Of a stretch of DNA of 64,000 nucleotides, positions 57,664-64,000 are shown piece by piece. A model generated the notes under the pieces. That model did no database searches. It saw only the letters and a program-made list of their open reading frames with translations, and had not been told where the DNA came from. Both the position numbers and the translations under genes were made by a program. Position 1 is the first letter of the stretch; the number at the start of each line of letters is the position of its first letter. Source of the DNA: JAMCRM01 sp035561075 (lineage in GTDB: Bacteria; Acidobacteriota; Terriglobia; Bryobacterales; Bryobacteraceae). The stretch is from assembly GCA_035561075.1 (NCBI GenBank), contig DATMYF010000023.1:1-64000 (forward strand). The letters run 5' to 3'.

Positions 57664-58832
57664 GCGAACATTTCCTGCGCCCGCGCCAGGCGCTGCGCCA
57701 CCATCACGCCGTTGCGGCACTCGACCGCGCACGTCGAGCAATCGGCGCAACGCACATCGGCCACTTCCTTCGGCAGTTCCAGATACCGCTCGCGCGCCAG
57801 CGGGAACTGGCCGTAGCCATCGGCGTAGGTGAGGATCCGGAGCACGTCGGCCACCGGCACACCCTTGGGGCACGCGCCGCTGCAGCCGCCGCACATCCGG
57901 CAATACATCGGCCCGATGTACTGGAGGTGCTGAGCCAGCGTCTGATTGTCCTTTTCGCCGAAGGGCGACACCATCGCCTTGAAGTTCTCCTCGAGCTGGT
58001 CCATGTCGGTCATGCTCGGGATGGTGGTGTGGACATTGGGATTGTTCACCACCCACTTCAGGGCCGACACCATGGCGCCCTCCCGCTTTAGGGTCGTCTG
58101 GAGCTTATCGCCCGGTTTCAGGCGCCGGAAACCGCCGGCCATTACCTTCATCGCCACCACGCCTTTTCCAGCCTTGGAGGCCGCAGTGATGGCGTCGGTC
58201 ACCTTCTGGTCCATTGAGAAGTTGTAGCCCACCAGCACGACGTCGAGCTTGGGGTTGTCGATCACCGCCTGGATGACCTCCGGCTGGCCGCTGTGCGTGC
58301 TCACCCCGGCGAAACGGATCTTGCCGGCCTTCTTAGCCTCCTGCTGCGCCTCGATCAGTTCGCTGGTAATCTCGTCGGGCTTGCCCTTGGCATGCAGGTA
58401 CCAGATATCCACCCAATCCGTGCCGAGCTGCTTGAGGCTCTCATCGAGATCGGCCAAGGCGGCCTGTTTGTTCGCGCCGTGGCTCTTAGTGGAGAGCACC
58501 AGTTTCTTGCGCTTGGCCTTGATCGCCGCCCCCACCATGCGCTCGTTCTGCCCGCTCTGATAGCCGCGTGCGGTATCGAAATAGTTAATGCCCATGTCCG
58601 CCGCGCGTTCGATGACGCTGGCGTCGGAGGTGATCATGCACCCGAACCCGACGGTGGTGACCTTGAGGCCGGTTTTGCCCAGGGTGCGGTAGCGCAAACC
58701 GCCATCCTGTGGCGCCAGATTCGATGCCGCCGCCGGAGCGGGCGCCGGGCCGGGCGTAGAAACGCGCGATGCGGATGCCGCGACCGGCAAGGTGAGACCT
58801 GCTGCCAGAAAGTTGCGCCGTGACGAGTTCAT
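57660..58832 (-). CDS. Twin-arginine-exported aldo/keto reductase with two 4Fe-4S motifs
   Basis: 390 residues. MNSSRRNFLAAGLTLPVAAS is a twin-arginine leader, expected for a folded cofactor protein. The barrel has the AKR tetrad Asp86, Tyr91, Lys116 and His147 (INYFDTARGY, LVLSTKSHG, DIWYLHAKG), and the C-terminus carries CRMCGGCSGACPKG and CADCSTCAVECRNG, two ferredoxin-like cysteine clusters. Such proteins may reduce sugars or quinones using electrons from the Fe-S domain. GGAGG lies ten bases before the ATG. It is coupled to the DUF6599 gene. Confidence 0.88.
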   Translation of the reverse strand: MNSSRRNFLAAGLTLPVAASASRVSTPGPAPAPAAASNLAPQDGGLRYRTLGKTGLKVTTVGFGCMITSDASVIERAADMGINYFDTARGYQSGQNERMVGAAIKAKRKKLVLSTKSHGANKQAALADLDESLKQLGTDWVDIWYLHAKGKPDEITSELIEAQQEAKKAGKIRFAGVSTHSGQPEVIQAVIDNPKLDVVLVGYNFSMDQKVTDAITAASKAGKGVVAMKVMAGGFRRLKPGDKLQTTLKREGAMVSALKWVVNNPNVHTTIPSMTDMDQLEENFKAMVSPFGEKDNQTLAQHLQYIGPMYCRMCGGCSGACPKGVPVADVLRILTYADGYGQFPLARERYLELPKEVADVRCADCSTCAVECRNGVMVAQRLARAQEMFA

Positions 58833-58850
58833 TTTAGGGATGCCTCCAGT

Positions 58851-58856
58851 TATAAT
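58851..58856 (+). promoter_or_regulatory. Candidate -10 element (TATAAT) for the DUF362 gene
   Basis: A perfect TATAAT lies 40 bases before the ATG at 58896, in the 63-bp gap between divergent genes. No convincing -35 is seen at 16-18 bases upstream, so the promoter call rests on the hexamer and its position alone. Confidence 0.35.
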
Positions 58857-58895
58857 CGGCTTCTATTGTCCCATTCTAATGGGGGGAGTGCCGCC

Positions 58896-59945
58896 ATGCA
58901 AACGAGAGTTTCCCGCCGTTTCCTCTTTCAGATGGCAGTTTCCGCAGGAGCTTTGAAGCTGGTCAGGGCGCAGGACATGGTGAACAACCAGCGCGCCGCC
59001 GTATCGCTGGTGAAGGGCGAAAACCGTCGCAAGAACGCCTTCGACGCGCTCATGGCAGTGGACGACCAGATCCAGCCCGCGCTGAAACGCAAGAAGTACG
59101 TGGTCATCAAACCCAATAATGTTTCAACTGTTAACCAGCTAGCCTCCACCCATGCCGACGCCATGCATGGGATTCTGGACTACCTCGATCGCGTACGGTT
59201 CAAAGGCCCGGTGGTGATTGCGGAATCCTCGGCCGGCGAGACCATGGCGGGGTACGAGAGCTTCCACTACGACCGGTTGGCGGCCGAGCGACGCTCCCAG
59301 AAGGTCACCCTGGTGGACCTCAACACCGAGGCAAAGTACAAGGTGATCCATCTGCTGGACTTCGACCTGCACCCCATCCCTGTACGCCTGGCCGCTCGCC
59401 TGATGGACCCGGACGCTTTCGTGATCTGCTCCGCTATCTTGAAAAGCCATAATGCCGTGGTGGCCACGCTTTCCGTCAAGAATATGGCCCTTGGCGCCCC
59501 GCTGCACCAGGCGCCCAAGGAAACCCCGCGGTGGAACGATAAGCGCAAATATCACCACGGCGTACGCCAGACCCACTACAGCATGTTCCTCACGGCGCAG
59601 GCGCTGAAGCCGTTCTGGGGAGCCACCCTGATCGACGGTTACGAGGGTATGGAGGGCAACGGACCGGGTTCGGGCACACCGGTGCCGCACCGCATCGCCA
59701 TCGCCTCCACCGATTACATAGCCGCCGATCGCGTGGGCGTCGAGTGCATGGGGATCAACCCCGAGTGGATGGGGTACCTCCAGTTCTGCTCCATGTTCGG
59801 CGTGGGGCAGTACGATGCGGCAAAGATCGACGTGCGCGGCGAGAAGATTGCCGCCGTCCAGAGGAAGTACCTGCTTCAAAAGGACATCGAGCGCCAGTTG
59901 CAGTGGATGGGGCCCATCCAGGATCTGCCGCCGAAGCTGGGCTGA
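58896..59945 (+). CDS. DUF362-family protein, twin-arginine-type leader
   Basis: 349 residues from the ATG at 58896 (MQTRVSRRFLFQMAVSAGAL), which gives an export leader with a paired arginine. KYVVIKPNNVSTVNQLASTH, KGPVVIAESSAGETM, DAFVICSAILKSHNAVVATL with SVKNMALGA, and RVGVECMGINPEWMGYLQFC are the DUF362 features. Members often accompany Fe-S proteins; here no Fe-S cluster motif is visible in the chain itself. Exported, role unknown. It diverges from the Fe-S aldo/keto reductase gene. Confidence 0.85.
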   Translation: MQTRVSRRFLFQMAVSAGALKLVRAQDMVNNQRAAVSLVKGENRRKNAFDALMAVDDQIQPALKRKKYVVIKPNNVSTVNQLASTHADAMHGILDYLDRVRFKGPVVIAESSAGETMAGYESFHYDRLAAERRSQKVTLVDLNTEAKYKVIHLLDFDLHPIPVRLAARLMDPDAFVICSAILKSHNAVVATLSVKNMALGAPLHQAPKETPRWNDKRKYHHGVRQTHYSMFLTAQALKPFWGATLIDGYEGMEGNGPGSGTPVPHRIAIASTDYIAADRVGVECMGINPEWMGYLQFCSMFGVGQYDAAKIDVRGEKIAAVQRKYLLQKDIERQLQWMGPIQDLPPKLG

Positions 59946-59982
59946 GGCTCTCGCCCGGAGCGCTCTGCTATTCTCGGAAGTC

Positions 59983-62055
59983 ATGCAGCAGCGCTCCACA
60001 CGGTGGGCCGCCGCCTTTCTGCTCGCCGCGGCGGTAGTCTTTTTCCGAAAAGTACTGTTCCAGGGGGACTACACGTTCCCCTGGGACTTCCTCTACTACC
60101 ACTATCCCCTGTCGTCCCTGATGACCCGCGCCTTCGCGAGCGGCGAATTCCCCCTCTGGGACACCTCCACATACTGCGGGAGGCCATTTTACGCGCTCCT
60201 TCAGTCGCAGGCGTTCTACCCCCCGGCGATACTGACGTCGCTCGCGGGCGCCGTCGCGGGGGAGCGCCGTGTGCTCTACCTGCTGGAGCTCCAGGCCGTA
60301 GCTCACGTTTTTCTGGCGGGCCTCTTCACGTTCGGATTGCTGCGGGCACTGCGCGTCGGCGTCGCCGCGGCGCTCGCCGGAGCGCTCGTCTACCAGCTCG
60401 GCGCATTCTTTACGTCACAGGCGCAGCACCTGGGGGCAGTCGACGCAGCCGCCTGGATGCCGCTCGCCTGGCACGCCGTTATTCTGCTCGGCCGCGGCTT
60501 CACCTGGCGCCGCATGGCACTGTTGGTGGCGGCGCTGGCGATGTCGTTCCTGGCGGGATTCACGGCGGTCACAATCGTGGTCTTTGGCTCCGCGGGGATG
60601 CTGGCGCTGGCCCTGGCGGCGGTCCGGTCGGCGCCTGTGGGCCTGCCCTTCTATGTGATCGCAGGGGCCGCATGGGCGGCGCTGGTTTCCGCCATCCAAT
60701 TGTTTCCCACCATGGAGTTGGCCGGGCTCAGCGTGGCCGCGCAGCGGGCCCAATACGGAAACGGCAGCGGGATGCCGCTTGAAGCTCTCATAACGCTGCT
60801 GTGGCCCAACTGGTGGGGCGTGTTCGAATTCGGCACCGTGGAGTGGAAGTTGCCGTTCAACGCCACGTTTGTGTATCTCTATTGCGGGATTCCGGCGCTC
60901 GTTTTCGCGGTGGCCGCGCTGGTACGGCGGGCCGGGCGCCAGACGGCTGTCTTCGCCGGCCTTGCGGTAGCATTCGCGTTCTGGATGTTGGGCAACTCCA
61001 CGGTCGTCGGCCGCACGCTGGTCCCACTGCTGCCCGGCACGTTACGGGGCGCAATGTACGTGGAGTTCGCCATGGCCGCATTCGTGCTCGCGTTGGCCGT
61101 ACTGGCGGGCTTGGGTGCGGACGCGCTGCTCGCGGGGCGGGGGCGCGCCTTGCACGCCGCTGTGGTGTTGCTGGTTGCCGCGGACCTCGTCTGGGCGGGA
61201 TCCGGCCGCCCCTTCAACACCTCCCGCGGTGCAGGTATAGACTTCGCACAGATCGACGGTGTCCGCGAGATTCCCGCGGTGCTGCGCGACCTCTCCCGCC
61301 GCACCACTCCGCCGGCGCGCATTGACAATATGGGCGGCTCCTCCACCTGGACCGGCTGCTCCCCGCTGTTCGATGTACCCAGCGCCAACGGCGACGATCC
61401 TTTCGCGCTCACACGCCTCATTGAAGTCCGCAATATCTTCGGGCAGGGAAACCCGTGGGAGCGTTACCGCGACGTAGTGGCACCCGGCTCCCCGGTGCTG
61501 GACCTGCTCAACGTGGAATACCTGGTTGCGCGGACGGGTGCGCCGTCGCACGGGCTCGAACGCGCCGCCAACGTACCCGGCATGGCGGTCTATCGCAACC
61601 CCGGCGCGCTCCCGCGCTTCTTCCTCGTCGGCCGGACACATCGTGCGGCGAACCTAGCGGATGCGGTGGCCCTCATGCGCGCCCCGGAGTTTGACCCGAG
61701 CGAGGAAGCCGTCGTGGAAGGCGTTGCGGTCCGGGCGGAGGGCAGCGGCACGGTGCGGGTGAAGCGATACGGCACGCGCGAGATCGAGCTTGAAACCGAG
61801 GCCGCCCTGCCGGCGCTGCTGGTGACATCGGAAGCCTGGTATCCCGGCTGGCGCGCGTGGGTCGACGGCAGCGGGCAGCCGCTCATCCTCACCAACGCGG
61901 CGTTCCGCGGCCTCGAGATTCCGGCCGGTCGCCACACGGTGCGAATGCGCTTCGATCCACCGGTGCTGTGGCGATCGGGCATGGTGTCGCTGGCGGCGCT
62001 GCTGGCGCTCGCGGGGCTGGTGGCAGCGGGCGATAATAGACGGCGGAAGGCGTAA
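59983..62055 (+). CDS. YfhO-like / PMT-type large membrane protein
   Basis: 690 residues from the ATG at 59983 (MQQRSTRWAAAFLLAAAVVF). The first loop has GDYTFPWDFLYYHYPLSSLM and ASGEFPLWDTSTYCGRPFYA, typical of YfhO and related proteins; about twelve helices follow, then a periplasmic domain (NVEYLVARTGAPSHGLERAA, ASEAWYPGWRAWVDG-like TSEAWYPGWRAWVDG) and a last helix. YfhO-type proteins act in glycolipid or teichoic-acid-related sugar transfer. The stop overlaps dnaG by one base. Confidence 0.82.
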   Translation: MQQRSTRWAAAFLLAAAVVFFRKVLFQGDYTFPWDFLYYHYPLSSLMTRAFASGEFPLWDTSTYCGRPFYALLQSQAFYPPAILTSLAGAVAGERRVLYLLELQAVAHVFLAGLFTFGLLRALRVGVAAALAGALVYQLGAFFTSQAQHLGAVDAAAWMPLAWHAVILLGRGFTWRRMALLVAALAMSFLAGFTAVTIVVFGSAGMLALALAAVRSAPVGLPFYVIAGAAWAALVSAIQLFPTMELAGLSVAAQRAQYGNGSGMPLEALITLLWPNWWGVFEFGTVEWKLPFNATFVYLYCGIPALVFAVAALVRRAGRQTAVFAGLAVAFAFWMLGNSTVVGRTLVPLLPGTLRGAMYVEFAMAAFVLALAVLAGLGADALLAGRGRALHAAVVLLVAADLVWAGSGRPFNTSRGAGIDFAQIDGVREIPAVLRDLSRRTTPPARIDNMGGSSTWTGCSPLFDVPSANGDDPFALTRLIEVRNIFGQGNPWERYRDVVAPGSPVLDLLNVEYLVARTGAPSHGLERAANVPGMAVYRNPGALPRFFLVGRTHRAANLADAVALMRAPEFDPSEEAVVEGVAVRAEGSGTVRVKRYGTREIELETEAALPALLVTSEAWYPGWRAWVDGSGQPLILTNAAFRGLEIPAGRHTVRMRFDPPVLWRSGMVSLAALLALAGLVAAGDNRRRKA

Positions 62056-63794
62056 TGGACTTCGTCGAGCAGGTGAAAGCGTCGGTGGACATCGTGCAGG
62101 TGATCGGGGAGCGTGTGCGCCTGCGCAAATCGGGCGCCCAGCGCTACACGGGCCTGTGTCCGTTCCACAACGAGAAGACGCCATCGTTCACGGTGCACGC
62201 GGGGATGGGGTTCTACAAGTGCTTCGGCTGCGGCGTCTCGGGAGACGTGATCAAGTATGTCGAACAAATCGAGGGCATCAGTTTTTACGAGGCCCTGAAA
62301 CTGCTCGCCGAACGACACGGCATCCCCATGCCAAAGCGGGCCGGTTATACCGACCCGGACACGCGGCTTCGCGCGGCTCTCTACCAGATGCACGAGATAG
62401 CGGAGGAGGCTTTCCGCAACCACCTGAACGGACCGGCAGGCACGGAAGCGCGTGCGTATCTTGCGCGCCGCGGCGTGGCGCCCGAAGTGGCCGCACAGTT
62501 CGGCCTGGGATTCGCCGAGCGGTCCGGGCGTTTCCTGCTGCGGCTGCTCGAACAGCGCAAGTTCACCCCCGAGCAACTGGAGGCCTCGGGGCTGGTGGCG
62601 CGGCGTGATGACGGCAGCTTCTACGACCGCTTCCGCAACCGCCTGATGTTCCCCATCCACAACGAGACCGGCAAGATCATCGGCTTCGGCGGGCGCGCCC
62701 TCCACCCGGACGAGAATCCCAAGTATTTAAACTCCGCCGAAACGCCGATATATAAGAAGAGCTACGTGCTTTACAATTTGCATCGCGCCAGGGACGGCAT
62801 TCGCAAGACGGACCGTTCGGTGCTGGTGGAAGGCTACATGGACGTAATCGGGGTTTACGCATCCGGGGTCCGGGAAGTGGTGGCGAGTTGCGGCACTTCG
62901 CTCACCTCCCAGCAGGTGCAATTACTGCGGAGGCACTCCGGACGCATCGTCGTAAACTTCGATCCGGACCCCGCCGGTGCCAATGCCGCGGAGCGTTCCA
63001 TCAACATGCTTCTCGAAGAGGGCATGCACGTGCGCATCATGGAGCTCGACGGGGGCCTCGATCCGGACGAATACTGCAAGGAGCGCGGCGCCGCCGCTTA
63101 CATCGCGAAACTCGATTCGGCAAAGGGTTATTTTTACTGGCTGGCGGACCGCGCCCGCGCCCGCTTCGGGATGCGTACCGCGGAAGAGAGAGTGGCGGGG
63201 CTACAGTTTCTGCTGCCGGCGGTACAGCGCATCACGGATAAGCTCGAACGCGTCACCGTGGCGAACGAAGTAGCGGCTTACCTGGGGGTGGACTCCGGTT
63301 TAGTGCTGGACTACTTCCGGAAGTCGGTGACGGAACGGCGCGAGAGCTCGCCAGCGCCGCCCAAGGATCCCACGCGTCCCGCGGAGAAGATTCTGCTGAA
63401 CCTGCTGCTGGGGAGCGCGGAAGCGCGGGAGTCTCTGATCCCCCGGCTGCGGCCGCTCGGCGCCGTCGGGCAGTTTGCGACGCGGCATATCTTCGAAACG
63501 GTATTCGCGCTGCAAGAGGCCGGCGATCGCGTGGCTTTCGATACGGTGCACGCGCGCCTGGAGGAGAACGACCGCGAATTACTGGAAGCCGCCCTGCTGG
63601 CTGCGGAGACCGGCGACGTGGAGTGTTCGATGGAGCAGGCTGAGGAGTGCGTCCGCAGCCTGCGACATACGGACCGGCAGGCGCAGGTGGGGGAATTGAA
63701 GGCGCGCATTCGCGATTGCGAACGGGCCGGCGATATGGCAGGAGCATTGCACGCGGCCGGAGAATTGCGCGATTTGGAGCGAACCACGTTGTGA
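62055..63794 (+). CDS. dnaG: DNA primase
   Basis: 579 residues, normal for DnaG. The zinc-binding CHC2 domain has Cys35, His38, Cys56 and Cys59 (LCPFHNEKTPSFTVHAG, FYKCFGCGVSGDVIKYV). The core TOPRIM has VLVEGYMDVIGVYASG, VASCGTSLTSQQVQLL and the metal-binding VNFDPDPAGANAAERS. The C-terminal helicase-binding domain follows from about residue 430. DnaG makes RNA primers for replication. It overlaps the YfhO-like gene by one base and precedes rpoD, as in the usual macromolecular-synthesis arrangement. Confidence 0.95.
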   Translation: MDFVEQVKASVDIVQVIGERVRLRKSGAQRYTGLCPFHNEKTPSFTVHAGMGFYKCFGCGVSGDVIKYVEQIEGISFYEALKLLAERHGIPMPKRAGYTDPDTRLRAALYQMHEIAEEAFRNHLNGPAGTEARAYLARRGVAPEVAAQFGLGFAERSGRFLLRLLEQRKFTPEQLEASGLVARRDDGSFYDRFRNRLMFPIHNETGKIIGFGGRALHPDENPKYLNSAETPIYKKSYVLYNLHRARDGIRKTDRSVLVEGYMDVIGVYASGVREVVASCGTSLTSQQVQLLRRHSGRIVVNFDPDPAGANAAERSINMLLEEGMHVRIMELDGGLDPDEYCKERGAAAYIAKLDSAKGYFYWLADRARARFGMRTAEERVAGLQFLLPAVQRITDKLERVTVANEVAAYLGVDSGLVLDYFRKSVTERRESSPAPPKDPTRPAEKILLNLLLGSAEARESLIPRLRPLGAVGQFATRHIFETVFALQEAGDRVAFDTVHARLEENDRELLEAALLAAETGDVECSMEQAEECVRSLRHTDRQAQVGELKARIRDCERAGDMAGALHAAGELRDLERTTL

Positions 63795-63827
63795 CTTTGA
63801 TGTCGCATCCGCGCCCTCGCGCTGGTG

Positions 63828-63833
63828 TACAAT
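63828..63833 (+). promoter_or_regulatory. Candidate -10 (TACAAT) upstream of rpoD
   Basis: TACAAT lies 36 bases before the GTG of rpoD in the dnaG-rpoD gap, five of six matches to the consensus. No good -35 stands at the right distance, so it may be a weak or alternative promoter inside the operon. Confidence 0.3.
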
Positions 63834-63869
63834 AGCTGGGATTAGTTCGCTTCTGCTTTGGGTGGGTTA

Positions 63870-64000
63870 GTGGCTCTCGAAGAAAAGTACGATCGCCTCC
63901 AACGCCTGATGGAAACAGCCAAGGAGAAGGGCTACGTCCTCTATGACGAGGTCAGCGAGCTCCTGCCTGGCGACCTGAACAACCCCGGCTCGGACCTCGA
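63870..64000 (+). CDS. rpoD: RNA polymerase primary sigma factor, N-terminal fragment (cut by window edge)
   Basis: From a GTG at 63870 the frame stays open to the window edge: VALEEKYDRLQRLMETAKEK, then GYVLYDEVSELLPGDLNNP. This is sigma region 1.1 of RpoD, with the typical 'GYVxYDEVxxLLP' pattern. The position after dnaG supports the call. The protein directs RNA polymerase to housekeeping promoters. Only about 43 residues are visible, so the DNA-binding regions are outside. Confidence 0.82.
   Translation, partial: MALEEKYDRLQRLMETAKEKGYVLYDEVSELLPGDLNNPGSDL

Noticed and set aside
1..64000. tRNA, rRNA, CRISPR arrays, transposases
   Set aside because: None seen: gaps are short, and no regularly spaced repeats, DDE or tyrosine recombinase motifs were found. 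By-eye search only.

Overview
The window is high-GC bacterial chromosome, densely packed with genes on both strands. The gene content points to Acidobacteriota, most likely the Solibacter/Bryobacterales group. The signs are a secreted BACON-repeat protein ending in a TIGR03437-type domain, an Oar-like TonB-dependent receptor with an N-terminal carboxypeptidase-regulatory domain, two DUF1080 proteins, DUF6599, an SBBP-repeat propeller, several sialidase-like (BNR) proteins and many twin-arginine leaders. This is inferred from gene families; there is no rRNA gene to confirm it. I saw no tRNA, rRNA, CRISPR array, transposase or integrase.

Layout. 1-5.5 kb: start of an acyl-CoA synthetase, GDSL esterase, M49-like peptidase, PfkB kinase, heparinase II/III-like lyase. 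5.6-12.1 kb: small basic DUF6496 protein, ETF-quinone oxidoreductase plus a large acyl-CoA dehydrogenase, uppS, and a winged-helix regulator with its membrane-protein partner. 12.1-19 kb: altronate-dehydratase-like enzyme, secreted HIT-like protein, ArnT-like glycosyltransferase, giant BACON/TIGR03437 protein. 19.2-22.4 kb: housekeeping run dusB-rnhA-cyclophilin-DUF1080-nadD on the minus strand. 22.5-29.7 kb: envelope and unknown proteins, a lone receiver domain, YjbQ, a DUF418 protein, a decayed sugar-isomerase pseudogene and an AbiEii-like nucleotidyltransferase. 29.7-39.4 kb: a catabolic locus (two sialidase-like proteins, MFS transporter, IclR regulator, DapA/NanA-family aldolase, TonB receptor, DUF1080). 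39.4-46.8 kb: BNR propeller coupled to a MoaD-like protein, SBBP protein, XdhC-MocA-AsmA operon. 46.8-55.3 kb: ABC permeases, an M23 peptidase, DUF192 and OmpA proteins, and an ABC exporter pair. 55.3-56.8 kb: a one-gene insertion carrying a stand-alone restriction-type nuclease, flanked by about 83-bp direct repeats. 56.8-64 kb: DUF6599 + Fe-S aldo/keto reductase, DUF362, YfhO-like membrane protein, dnaG and the start of rpoD.

How genes work together. The 29.7-39.4 kb block reads as a regulated scavenging locus: outer-membrane uptake (TonB receptor), extracytoplasmic cleavage (sialidase-like proteins), inner-membrane import (MFS), lyase cleavage (DapA family) and control by IclR. A 19-bp element upstream of the MFS/IclR divergent pair resembles one sitting on the -10 of the TonB-receptor promoter, so one regulator may control both.

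The most unusual feature is the 1.5-kb insertion at the 3' end of the ABC permease gene. The last 84 bp of that gene recur, decayed, on the far side of a single PD-(D/E)xK nuclease gene. This is the architecture left by site-specific integration into a gene's 3' end, but no recombinase is encoded within it.
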